Assembly: GCA_949741925.1 (NCBI GenBank)
Contig: CATJOY010000048.1
Coordinates: 110,268 to 174,267 of the forward strand
DNA: 64,000 nt
Source: an uncultured Desulfovibrionaceae bacterium
GTDB taxonomy: Bacteria > Desulfobacterota > Desulfovibrionia > Desulfovibrionales > Desulfovibrionaceae
Reading direction: 5' to 3'
Shown: piece by piece, positions 46,654 to 55,032 of the stretch
Layout: the number at the start of each line of letters is the position of its first letter
Position numbering within the stretch: the stretch's first letter is position 1
The notes under the pieces: generated by a model
Told to the model about the DNA's origin: nothing
The model's database searches: none
Seen by the model: the letters and a program-made list of their open reading frames with translations, nothing else
Position numbers and translations under genes: made by a program

Positions 46654-47118
46654 ATGACCAGAACAATACCTATTATTCTTTTTTTCGGTTTTATCGTTGC
46701 GGTATCAACGTTGATTGCGCTTAACTCCGTAGCTGCTGATCCGGCCGCAACCCAAAGGGCTGCTCGGGAAGCCACGGTCAACGCCAAAGGCACCGCCCGG
46801 GATATCGCTTCATCCAACCTCTCCGACACCAGCCGCGAAACCATCAACGACGCCACCATGGACCGTCTGAACGCCAAAGAAGACCGGCAAACCGTGGGCG
46901 AATACCTGGATGACGCCGGGATTACCGCTGATGTCAAGGGCAAGTTCCTGGCGCAGAAGGGCCTTGATTCCCTGGATATTAAGGTTGTCACCGTGGATGG
47001 CACCGTTACCCTGATGGGCGATGTGGATAACTCCTCCCAAATCAGCCTGGCGGAAAACGTGGCTAAGAGCGTTAAGGGTGTTCGCAAGGTTGACAATAAG
47101 TTGATGATTAAGCGCTAA
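46654..47118 (+). CDS. Exported BON-domain protein
   Basis: A 154-residue protein with a signal peptide (MTRTIPIILFFGFIVAVSTL, cleaved near SVAAD). A helical region follows (about 30-75) and then a C-terminal BON domain: DDAGITADVKGKFLAQKGLD, IKVVTVDGTVTLMGDVDN and VAKSVKGVRKVDNKLMI. BON proteins such as OsmY act in the periplasm or at membranes, often under osmotic stress. AAAGGAG lies eight bases before the ATG. Confidence 0.9.
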   Translation: MTRTIPIILFFGFIVAVSTLIALNSVAADPAATQRAAREATVNAKGTARDIASSNLSDTSRETINDATMDRLNAKEDRQTVGEYLDDAGITADVKGKFLAQKGLDSLDIKVVTVDGTVTLMGDVDNSSQISLAENVAKSVKGVRKVDNKLMIKR

Positions 47119-47255
47119 AATTTACAGCCGCACCGAGTAAACGTAACGAAGCGCGCTGTCGGGCCGTGCAACGCCACAGGTCCGATCACGGCAAAGGCCC
47201 TGTCACAAGGACACATGGAACCAACCTCAACCCTTTATTGACAAAGGATCACATC

Positions 47256-47411
47256 GTGGAAAAACAACAACAGCAATCTAAGGGATCCCAAAACCAACAA
47301 TCCCAAAAGAATAAAGACGGTATGGCCATGAGCGGCAAAAACGAAAATCGCCCGCAACAATCCGGGAACAACACCGGCGGAAAGTCGAAAGAAACCCATA
47401 AATCCGCCTAA
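47256..47411 (+). CDS. Small Gln/Lys/Asn-rich hydrophilic protein
   Basis: A 51-residue protein starting at GTG with AAAGGAT eight bases upstream. It is almost entirely Gln, Ser, Lys, Asn and Gly (EKQQQQSKGSQNQQSQKNKD at the start) and should be disordered, reminiscent of KGG-type stress proteins. It follows the BON gene and is closed by a terminator, so the two probably form a stress-related transcript. Confidence 0.6.
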   Translation: MEKQQQQSKGSQNQQSQKNKDGMAMSGKNENRPQQSGNNTGGKSKETHKSA

Positions 47412-47442
47412 CGCTGCCTGATTTGTAAGGTACGCACGCTTC

Positions 47443-47470
47443 GGGGCGTCCGGTAACGGACGCCCCTTTT
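47443..47470 (+). terminator. Intrinsic terminator
   Basis: A perfect ten-bp stem GGGGCGTCCG / CGGACGCCCC with a GTAA loop, followed by TTTTC. Ends the BON transcript. Confidence 0.9.
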
Positions 47471-47603
47471 CATTGGCGGCCCGGCCGCCTGGGAAACGCG
47501 CCCGGGCCGGCAAGCCGCCAAACGCCTCCCCGCGCGGGGTGGGCACCCCCCACCCCCCCCCGCCCGCCGCGCCGCTACAGAAAAAAGAAAACAAAGGGCT
47601 CTT

Positions 47604-47774
47604 TTAGGATTTTTCCTTCAATGCCTCTGCAAAACCCATAATATGGCCGCAATCTTTACAGATATACACCGAGTACTGAGCGCCGCCTTTGCCTTCAATA
47701 GTCTTCTCCTCAAAATCTTTGTTGCCACAGGCGGAACATTTTAGCGTATCGTTAGTTTTTAGCGTATACTTCAT
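47604..47774 (-). CDS. Small zinc-ribbon protein
   Basis: A 56-residue protein with two Cys pairs, CSACGNKDFE and CKDCGHIMGF, forming a zinc ribbon. AAGGAGG lies five bases before the ATG at 47774. No DNA-binding or enzyme domain is attached. Similar tiny proteins are widespread and of unknown role. Confidence 0.85.
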   Translation of the reverse strand: MKYTLKTNDTLKCSACGNKDFEEKTIEGKGGAQYSVYICKDCGHIMGFAEALKEKS

Positions 47775-47912
47775 ATCGCCTCCTTGTATGATGATACTCA
47801 ACACGTAGCCCCTTATCCGGAGGAGTGACAGTATTTTTTCATGGATGCGAAACAGTCGGCTGATTTTCCGTAACCATCCGCTCCCGAAGGACAACGGTTC
47901 CAGGCGGGTAGT

Positions 47913-48584
47913 TTAGGATTTCCGCGGGCGGGAGTGGTCCTTTACCCCCGGGGTGAGCCTGGACCGGATGAGAAAAAACAGCTTTACCAGGCAGCCCACA
48001 AGCGCAGCGGAGAGGATTGTGCCTTCCCGCACGCCTTGGATATCGTGAAACAAGACCAGGGAGAGCAGGGTTGCCAGCACGACCAAAGAGGCATCAAACA
48101 CGACCTTAAGCATGCCGAAATCCCGTTGCAGCACGACGGCAAGGGCAAGAACCATACCCTCGCCCGGCATAACCACCACATTGGCGCTGACCTCCACAAA
48201 AACCCCGAACGCCAAGACCAGCGCGCCCGCCGCAAGATACAGAAACTTCAGTAGGTACGGCCCTGCAGAAGGATCCGGCAGCGCGGCCATCCAAAAATCG
48301 ATGAGCAGGCCAAAGGCGCAGGCGGCCGGAATTTGCAAATACTGTATCCTGGAAAACTTCTTCCCAAGCAAAAACTTTTGCGCGCCCACCATCGCCAGGT
48401 TCACGGCCCCGGTGAAAAAGCCCATACTGAAGGGAAGCCCCAGGCTGGCCACAAAGGGCAGGGCCGAAATAGGCGTTGTGCCGAGGTTCGGTTTTGTGGT
48501 CAAGGCGATGCCCAGCGCCATGAACACAACGCCAATAAAAAAAATCAGGAAACGAAAGGGGTAGCTATGCAGTAACCGAGACAT
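47913..48584 (-). CDS. YczE/YitT-like membrane protein
   Basis: A 223-residue membrane protein with five or six hydrophobic segments. The opening FLIFFIGVVFMALGIALTTK followed by PNLGTTPISALPFVASLGLP is characteristic of the YczE/YyaS group; a later VEVSANVVVMPGEGMVLALA fits too. The role is not established. The start at 48584 has only a weak AGG site; an extended start to 48755 encodes unlikely Gly/Ser-rich sequence. Confidence 0.8.
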   Translation of the reverse strand: MSRLLHSYPFRFLIFFIGVVFMALGIALTTKPNLGTTPISALPFVASLGLPFSMGFFTGAVNLAMVGAQKFLLGKKFSRIQYLQIPAACAFGLLIDFWMAALPDPSAGPYLLKFLYLAAGALVLAFGVFVEVSANVVVMPGEGMVLALAVVLQRDFGMLKVVFDASLVVLATLLSLVLFHDIQGVREGTILSAALVGCLVKLFFLIRSRLTPGVKDHSRPRKS

Positions 48585-49033
48585 TGTCAGGCCTGTTTGC
48601 CGGGCCGATCCCGGCGGAAGATGCGCTCTACAGCGGAAGCGCGGCGGCTTTCCGGAAGCAGCGGAAAAGAAAAAACATTCACCGAATTGAGGAGGATAGG
48701 CTAAAACTCCGGGCAATTCAAGCCCTCCGGCAGAAGATCCGCTCCCTGCGCTCACCGGGAAAGCAGGAGCACAGGAAGGGTCGCCCCGCGTTTCCTTTCG
48801 CTTTTCTGCCCGGTGGTCCTCTGCCGGGCAGCAGCGGGCGAGCAGCTCCCAAGGGTTCGCTGCCCCATCCCCGGAAGCAGCAATGTTCCGGGCAATGGAG
48901 CCGGTGATGACAAAGCCTGCCCGTCTTGGTATAGAGCATCACGAACGTCGGCCTCCTGCCAACGTTGCCGGACCGCCCCCGTGCTGATGCCGCCCCGGGG
49001 AGCCCCGAGATTCCCTACATACCGGAGACGCAC
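48585..49033. other. Divergent region upstream of the type VI secretion genes
   Basis: About 450 bases between the YczE-like gene and tssA. It should hold the tss promoter, but I see no confident sigma70 or sigma54 sites and no gene. Confidence 0.45.
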
Positions 49034-50743
49034 ATGGCGGAGATATTTGCATCGCTCGGCGCAAGCCCTGTGCCCGGAGAAACCCCGGCCGGCGACGACG
49101 CGCGCTATGAACCGGAATACGCCGCGGTGCTCGAAGAGATAGAAAAACTGAGCTTTTCCGGCCAGGGAACGGCTGTTTCCTGGCCTGCCATCGAAAAAAA
49201 CGCGGTCCTGCTCCTTTCCGAAAAAGCAAAGGATCTGCAAATTGCCGCCTACCTGGGCGTAGCGCTGTGGCAGAACCACGGCCTTGAGGGGCTGCTGGAC
49301 GGCATGCGGGTGCTTTCAGGGTTTCTGGAAACCTTTTGGGAAACGGGCTGGCCCGCCCTCAAACGCATGCGCGGCAGAGTCAACGCCGTTGATTGGTGGC
49401 ATGAGCGCAGCTACGGCTTTCTCCAGAAAATCGCCTCTCAAGGCGAACCTCTCCCCGCTGCGCAGCAACAGGCTTTGCTGGATGAACTCGCCAGGCTGGA
49501 TGAGCATATTGCCACGCTGATGCCCGACGCCTCTTCCCTCCGCGATATGACCGCTGTTGTCCGCCGGCTGCCCGTCAACCAGCCGATAGAGCAACCGGCG
49601 GGGCAACCAACCGGTCTACCGACGGAAGAGCCCGCCGCCGAACCGGGTGATCTTGCCGCGCCGGAAGACCTGGCGGCAAGCCCGGCCCCGGAGCCGCCCT
49701 CTCCCGCTGAAGACACGGCCGCCCGGCCCGCCGCGCCGGCGCCTTCTCCCCAAGGCTCGCCCGCTCCCGCAAAAGAGGCGCCCGCTGCTCCGCTTCCCGA
49801 TACGGAGGATCCCGTTGTGCTGCGCCGTCATTTTGCCGCGGCGGGGTTGGCCTACCTTGCAGCGGCCCGCCGCGTGAATCCGGCTGATGCGGCGCTGTGG
49901 CAGCTTTCCAGGCTGATCATTTGGGGCGGCATTGCCGCCCTGCCCGCCGCCGAAGAAGGCCAAACCCTGCTCCCGGCCCCGGATATGGACGCCCTGGCCC
50001 GGATACGGCAGCAGCTCCACGCGGGAGGAGCCCTGGAGGCGGCTCTTGCGGCCGAAGAGTTCTTTGCCATTGCCCCCTTCTGCCTGGATAGCCAGGAACT
50101 CATTCATACGGCCCTTACCTCTCTTGGGCCGCAGTTTGCCGACGCGGCGCGGCGTGTTCAGGAAGAAAGCGCGAACTTTTTCTCCCGTCTGGCCGGTGTG
50201 GAAGAACTCTCCTTTACCGATGGAACACCCTTTGCCTCCCCGGAAACCATCGCTTGGCTGCGCAAGGCCGCATGCCGAACAGACGGCCAAAGGGAAAACC
50301 GGGAAGGCGGACGCACGGTTCCCCGCAGGGCAATCCCTGTAGCCGGACAGGCGGCGGCCGGTGGCGCGCCGCATCTTCTTGTGGGCGATGAACACGCCGC
50401 CCTGGCTTCGGCCGACGAGCTGGCGGGCCAAGGGAAACTCGACGAGGCCTTGGCTCTTCTGGATGCGACGAAATCGGCTTCAGGGGCGGCAAACCTGCGG
50501 TTGCGCGCCTATCAGTTGCGTCTGGTGGAGGAGGGAGGCAGAACCGAAGCAGCCCTGGCCCTGGCCGAAGCCCTGCTGCAGCAAATCGCTTCACCTGATC
50601 TAGATAGTTGGGATCCCGGTCTGGCGCTCGAGGCCCTCCTGGCCGTGCACAATGCCCTTGCCCTTGATGCCTCCGGCCATGAACAGGAACTGCGCGACCT
50701 GCGGCGGCGCATCGCGCTCTTGAGCCCCGCCGCCTTGGGCTGA
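49034..50743 (+). CDS. tssA: Type VI secretion protein TssA (VasJ-type)
   Basis: A 569-residue protein. The N-terminal ImpA_N domain is clear: YAAVLEEIEKLSFSGQ, SWPAIEKNAVLLLSEKAKDL and LAVALWQNHG-like YLGVALWQNHGLEGLLDG. A Pro/Ala-rich linker (about 180-260) leads to a helical C-terminal VasJ-like domain (HFAAAGLAYLAAARRVNPAD, ... AGVEELSFTDGTPFA). TssA organises the baseplate and sheath priming in the cytoplasm. GGAG lies seven bases before the ATG at 49034. It is 3 nt from tssC. Confidence 0.88.
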   Translation: MAEIFASLGASPVPGETPAGDDARYEPEYAAVLEEIEKLSFSGQGTAVSWPAIEKNAVLLLSEKAKDLQIAAYLGVALWQNHGLEGLLDGMRVLSGFLETFWETGWPALKRMRGRVNAVDWWHERSYGFLQKIASQGEPLPAAQQQALLDELARLDEHIATLMPDASSLRDMTAVVRRLPVNQPIEQPAGQPTGLPTEEPAAEPGDLAAPEDLAASPAPEPPSPAEDTAARPAAPAPSPQGSPAPAKEAPAAPLPDTEDPVVLRRHFAAAGLAYLAAARRVNPADAALWQLSRLIIWGGIAALPAAEEGQTLLPAPDMDALARIRQQLHAGGALEAALAAEEFFAIAPFCLDSQELIHTALTSLGPQFADAARRVQEESANFFSRLAGVEELSFTDGTPFASPETIAWLRKAACRTDGQRENREGGRTVPRRAIPVAGQAAAGGAPHLLVGDEHAALASADELAGQGKLDEALALLDATKSASGAANLRLRAYQLRLVEEGGRTEAALALAEALLQQIASPDLDSWDPGLALEALLAVHNALALDASGHEQELRDLRRRIALLSPAALG

Positions 50744-50746
50744 GGC

Positions 50747-52210
50747 ATGAGGCCTATCCTCGACGATATTCTTACGACCCTGCCGGAGGCCGAGCCCGTT
50801 ACGGATACCGAGGCTCTCTGCGAAGGGCTGCGCTCCTTCCTGTGCCTTGCCGGCCCGGGATGCGCCACGGCCTCGCCGGCCATGGTGGACTATCTGATTT
50901 CTCTCCTGGATGAAAAGCTTTCCGAGCAGGTCAACGCCATCATGCACCACCCGGATTTCCTGGCCCTGGAAGCAACCTGGCGCGGGCTGCTTTTCCTGAC
51001 AGAGCGGCTGGATTTCAGCCAGAACATCCGGCTGGAGTATATAAGCGTTTCCAAAGATGATCTCTTGCGAGATTTTCAGGATTCCCCCGAGGTGGTGACC
51101 TCCGGGCTCTACCGGCACATCTATACCGCGGAATTCGGCCAGTTCGGCGGCATCCCGGTGGCGGCCGTCATTGCGGATTATTTTTTTACTCCCGACCCCC
51201 GGGATATCCAACTGCTGCAATACGTCGCCTCTGTAGCCTCAATGGCCCACGCGCCCTTTTTCGCCGCAGCCGGCAAGGAGTTCTTCGGCCTGGAAAAATG
51301 GCAGAACCTGCCGGATATCAAAGATCTCCCCAGCGTCTTTGATTCCCCCCGCCACGCCCGTTGGAACAGCTTCAGGGAAAGCCCCAACGCGCGGTATATC
51401 GGCCTTACCCTGCCGGGATTCCTGCTGCGCCTGCCCTATGGCGAGGATGGCCTTCCCCCGGCCTCATCGTTCAACTTCACCGAAATAACGGACCACGAAG
51501 AGGCCTTCTGCTGGGGCAACACAGCCTTTGCCCTGGCGGCCAGACTCGGGGATAGTTTTGCCAAATACCGTTGGTGCGTCAATATCATCGGCCCGGATGG
51601 CGGCGGTAGGGTGGAGAATCTGCCCTGCAGCCGTCATGAAGCCATGTGGGGCATTCAGGATAAAATTCCGACACGGGCCATTATTACGGAACGCCGCGAG
51701 TTTGAACTTGCCGAACTCGGTTTCATCCCCCTGGCCATTGATAGAACACCCCATGAAACGGTTTTCTTTTCCGCTAATTCGGCACTGAAGCCCAAAGCCT
51801 TTCCCGGCACCGCCGAAGGCGCTTCCGCGGAAATCAGTTTTCGCCTCTCCACCCAGTTTCCTTATATGATGCTCATGAACAGGCTGGCCCACTACATCAA
51901 GGTGCTCCAGCGGGAAAACATGGGCTCCTGGAGGGAAAAAGACGAACTGGAACGAGAATTGAACAGGTGGATCAGCCAGTACGTCACCGCCATGGATACT
52001 CCGGATGCCCTTACCCGCAGCAGGCGTCCCTTGCGCATGGCCCGCATTAATGTTAGAGAAATCGACAATGAAGCAGGCTGGTACGCTATTACCATGCTGG
52101 CCCGCCCCCACTTCAAATACATGGGCGTTAATTTTACCTTATCCCTAGAAGGCAGGCTCGAACGGCACATGCCCGGCAAGGGCCCCGGGATAAACGCGCG
52201 GAAACCATGA
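50747..52210 (+). CDS. tssC: Type VI secretion sheath large subunit TssC
   Basis: A 487-residue TssC/VipB-family protein. Conserved blocks: LSEQVNAIMHHPDFLALEATWRGL seen as HHPDFLALEATWRGL, the LASMAHAPFFAAAGKEFFG-like SMAHAPFFAAAGKEFFG, RLPYG, and the C-terminal RFEA-type FRLSTQFPYMMLMNRLAHYI. It forms the outer layer of the contractile sheath with TssB. TssB, normally directly upstream, is absent from this window, so either TssB lies elsewhere or this is a second TssC paralogue. It overlaps the next gene by 4 nt. Confidence 0.9.
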   Translation: MRPILDDILTTLPEAEPVTDTEALCEGLRSFLCLAGPGCATASPAMVDYLISLLDEKLSEQVNAIMHHPDFLALEATWRGLLFLTERLDFSQNIRLEYISVSKDDLLRDFQDSPEVVTSGLYRHIYTAEFGQFGGIPVAAVIADYFFTPDPRDIQLLQYVASVASMAHAPFFAAAGKEFFGLEKWQNLPDIKDLPSVFDSPRHARWNSFRESPNARYIGLTLPGFLLRLPYGEDGLPPASSFNFTEITDHEEAFCWGNTAFALAARLGDSFAKYRWCVNIIGPDGGGRVENLPCSRHEAMWGIQDKIPTRAIITERREFELAELGFIPLAIDRTPHETVFFSANSALKPKAFPGTAEGASAEISFRLSTQFPYMMLMNRLAHYIKVLQRENMGSWREKDELERELNRWISQYVTAMDTPDALTRSRRPLRMARINVREIDNEAGWYAITMLARPHFKYMGVNFTLSLEGRLERHMPGKGPGINARKP

Positions 52211-52800
52211 TCTTTCTGTATTCAAGAAAATCGCAGTTGCTCTTGCTGGCCTGCTGGACCATCGGCATGACCTTCATGTACATGCAGATAACCGGCGAAA
52301 AGCCGCTCTGGCTGATCAAAGCTGATCAACGGATCACCGCGCGTCATCAGAAAGCCCGGCTGGGCCAGATGCCTGCCCTTCCGGAACCTCCGCCCGCCCC
52401 GGCTCCGGAGCCAAGGCCTGCGGCGGATCCGGAGTTCAACCGCTTCCTTGACCTGCGTTTGGCTGAACAGAGCGGCGGGCCCAAAGATATTGTGACGCTG
52501 GATTTGGAGTACGTGGCAGCGCGAAATAAAGGCTTTACCCCGGAAAAATTCCGCAGTTATTACCTTGAGGATGCGCCTACCTTTGTTATCACGCTGGACG
52601 AACCATGGACCTCCGATATCGGAAATGCCTCCTTTTCAAGCACGTTGCCCCAGGTTAGCGAGATTTCCATGATTGTCTCAAAATCACGCACTCTGCGCCT
52701 GCTGGTTCATACCCATTCCATGCGCGTGGCCAGAGGAGCCAGGGCCAAGCTCACGCCCACCGCTGCCGGGGCACAACTGAGAATAGAGCTGCCCCGATAA
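52207..52800 (+). CDS. Membrane-anchored AMIN-like protein in the T6SS operon
   Basis: A 197-residue protein with an N-terminal signal anchor (residues 9-28, QLLLLACWTIGMTFMYMQIT), a Pro/Ala/Glu-rich linker (about 55-80), and a periplasmic domain (about 100-197) that looks like AMIN: FVITLDEPWTSDIGNASFSS and RTLRLLVHTHSMRVARGARA. AMIN domains bind peptidoglycan or localise envelope machines. The ATG overlaps the tssC stop by 4 nt, so it is a true member of the operon. I know of no standard T6SS component with this layout; it may anchor the machine to the wall (inference). Confidence 0.7.
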   Translation: MIFLYSRKSQLLLLACWTIGMTFMYMQITGEKPLWLIKADQRITARHQKARLGQMPALPEPPPAPAPEPRPAADPEFNRFLDLRLAEQSGGPKDIVTLDLEYVAARNKGFTPEKFRSYYLEDAPTFVITLDEPWTSDIGNASFSSTLPQVSEISMIVSKSRTLRLLVHTHSMRVARGARAKLTPTAAGAQLRIELPR

Positions 52801-53209
52801 AGCGGCACATGGCGGGCGCTCCCGAAGGCTGAGGGCGCAACGCGGTGTTTGCCTTCGTCTCCAGGGTGAGCGGCGCTTTCCGCCGCCAGAGCGTTGTGCT
52901 CTCCTCCACGCTCCGGCCTCTTGCCCCCTTGGCAATGAGCATTTTCTCCTTTTGAGGGGCGGGGGAAGCCTTCCCCTGGTGGGTCCGAATGCCGCCCGGC
53001 CGCTGACGGCATGAGGAATACAGCGGCACGCAAGGCCGGGGGCAGGCGCGAAAGGCGTGGCATCCGGGCAAAGCCACATACTTGCCCTTGCCAAGGTAGA
53101 TAAAATAAGGCGGGCAAGACGGAGAGGGTAGAGGCCAAGGCCGATTTTTCCGGCGGACGCTGCCCGGAGAAAAACGGCGCGGCAGGAAAAAGATACCGGG
53201 AAACAGCTC
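52801..53209. other. Intergenic region between convergent genes with repeat copy D
   Basis: About 410 bases, no gene seen; contains repeat copy D near the right end. Confidence 0.5.
53143..53176 (+). repeat. Dispersed palindromic repeat, copy D
   Basis: GATTTTTCCGGC and GCCCGGAGAAAAACG flank a seven-base loop; the most diverged of the four copies, but with well-paired arms. Confidence 0.5.
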
Positions 53210-53905
53210 CTAGCGCCAAGCGCCGCTATAGTGGGAAACCAAGGAGAGCACGCCGGCCACGTAGTTTCGCGTTTCCGCGTAAGGCGGCACGCCGCCGTAG
53301 CGGCGGACAGCCTCAGGACCGGCGTTATAAGCGGCTAAAGCGAGTTCCAGGCTGGCAAACTCCCGCAGAAGAGCGGCCAGATAGCCCGCGCCGGCATCAA
53401 GGTTCGCTTCGGGATCAAAAAAATCCCGCAGGCCGAGTTCTCTGCCGGTAGCCGGCATAATCTGCATGGCGCCCAAGGCCCCTTTGGGCGATACGGCGCG
53501 GGAATTAAAGTTGGATTCGGCCTTGAGCACAGCCGCCAGCACGGCAGGGGATACGCCGTGCCGTCTGCTCGCGAGACGGATGCGCGGCCGCCACTCGCCG
53601 GGCACCGAATCAGCCGGACCGCCTGGCGGTGCTACGGCCAGAGCCAGGGGGGGAGTTAAAGGCAGCCCCCCGGCCGAAACCGCCTGGCGGCCGGCAGGGG
53701 CAAACGAAGCCGCCGGAGCGCTTACGCGAAAGGGGCGAACCGCTGCCGGAGAAGGGGTATTCCGCAGCAAGGCGACATGGTTTTCCCAGGCGGCGGTATG
53801 GCCTAGCGGAACCTCCCGCAGGATCATGCCCGCGCCAGCGGCCCGGGCGGAGGCAAGGAGCCCGGCGCAGCAGACAAAAAAGAGCAAGGCAAAACGATAC
53901 GGCAT
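53210..53905 (-). CDS. Exported lytic transglycosylase (SLT domain)
   Basis: A 231-residue protein with a signal peptide (MPYRFALLFFVCCAGLLASA, then RAAGAG). A Pro/Ala-rich spacer (about 30-105) precedes a C-terminal SLT domain with catalytic E130 (KAESNFNSRAVSPKGALGAM), GAMQIMPATG, and AYNAGPEAVRRYGG. It cleaves peptidoglycan in the periplasm. It is inverted within the tss locus, so it has its own promoter, yet its place suggests it opens the wall for T6SS assembly (inference). An ATG at 53932 adds nine residues before the signal. Confidence 0.88.
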   Translation of the reverse strand: MPYRFALLFFVCCAGLLASARAAGAGMILREVPLGHTAAWENHVALLRNTPSPAAVRPFRVSAPAASFAPAGRQAVSAGGLPLTPPLALAVAPPGGPADSVPGEWRPRIRLASRRHGVSPAVLAAVLKAESNFNSRAVSPKGALGAMQIMPATGRELGLRDFFDPEANLDAGAGYLAALLREFASLELALAAYNAGPEAVRRYGGVPPYAETRNYVAGVLSLVSHYSGAWR

Positions 53906-54432
53906 AGTATGTTTAACCCCCAGTCGCCCCATTAGCCGACTGACTCCGCAGCCGACGGAGAGGGGGCGCGCGGAGTGGCTCCCCCTTAAGAGAGAAGGGA
54001 GAGAGGGTAAGGATTGCAGCGGCTTCGTCGGCTTGGCAACACTTTTTTTCCTCTTGAAGGAGAAGATTGCAAACCATAAAGAAATTTTTGATGAATATAT
54101 ATCTAAAATCCTCCGCCCTGTCTATTCCGGCGGATCCATCGGGCCGGCCAGAGGCCATGCCTCCGTCAGAGGCAGTATGCCCCCCGGGGCTCTCGCCGGA
54201 AGCAGGTTTCCGGCCTTTTGCGGCGCTGTCGTTTTTGATGGGTTCAACCAAGCCGCCGGCTCCGCCGTTCTGTGCAGCGCGGCTCCGCAATCTTTTGGGC
54301 AGCTCTACAAGACGCTCCTCCCTCTCCCCCGGATGGTGCGCCGCCTCCCGCTCGGCGACTGGGAAACACGCAGAATCCGGAACGATTGCTGGGCTGCCCC
54401 AAGGCGCAGGCCGGGCCAAAGCGCCAGGCGGT
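53906..54432. other. Region upstream of tssJ
   Basis: The frame of tssJ stays open back to 54067 but encodes Pro/Ser/Arg-rich sequence without family character. An AT-rich patch (54066-54112) could hold the promoter for tssJ-G. No other feature recognised. Confidence 0.4.
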
Positions 54433-55032
54433 TTGCGCCTCGCAACCACTCTTCTGGCAGCATTTCTCTGCGTTCTCAGCGGGTGCGGCGCTGCCGAGCC
54501 TCCGAAGCCCTCGCTGGAAGCCGATGACCCGGCCCTCGTCCTCTGGCCCCGTGTGGAAAAGGCCATTCGCCTGCACTTCAGCGCGGAGAGAAATCTCAAT
54601 CTTTACGACGGCAAGGCCCATAGTATTCAAGTATGCGTTTACCAGTTGCATACGCCGGAGGCCTTTTTGGAACGCGCCGCAACGCCGGAGGGGATTGCCG
54701 CCCTGCTCAAGGCCGAAGCGTTTGACGCTTCAGTCAAAAGCGTTGTCAGGCTCTTCGTGCAGCCCTTGGAAAACGCCGTTTTTACCTTGGATCGGGCTGA
54801 AAACGCCCTCTTTGTCGGTCTGGTCTGCGGTTATTTCGACTCTACGCCCGCAGAATCCTTCGGCCTCTGGGAGATCCGGCCCCAAGAAATTGTTACCCGG
54901 CATCTCTTATGGCCCTCAACGATAACCTACCGGGCAGGCACGCTGGATCTGGCCTTACGCCTCACGGCCCGCGCCCTGGTAGAAAGCGGCGGCAATGCGG
55001 AACCCCAAGCCGCAACAGGGAGAGAACAGTGA
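54433..55032 (+). CDS. tssJ: Type VI secretion lipoprotein TssJ
   Basis: About 199 residues. The lipoprotein signal RLATTLLAAFLCVLSGC ends in lipobox LSGC. The mature part fits TssJ: AIRLHFSAERNLNLYDGKAH and SIQVCVYQLHTPEAFLERAA, then TRHLLWPSTITYRAGTLDL. TssJ anchors the TssM-L complex to the outer membrane. The start is uncertain: a TTG at 54433 gives a short, proper n-region (M-R); ATGs at 54238 or 54067 would add long unlikely sequence. It overlaps tssK by 4 nt. Confidence 0.8.
   Translation: MRLATTLLAAFLCVLSGCGAAEPPKPSLEADDPALVLWPRVEKAIRLHFSAERNLNLYDGKAHSIQVCVYQLHTPEAFLERAATPEGIAALLKAEAFDASVKSVVRLFVQPLENAVFTLDRAENALFVGLVCGYFDSTPAESFGLWEIRPQEIVTRHLLWPSTITYRAGTLDLALRLTARALVESGGNAEPQAATGREQ

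Noticed and set aside
54030..54080. Possible sigma54 site (TTGGCA...TTTTT) upstream of tssJ
   Set aside because: The -12 GC element is missing and the spacing is poor.
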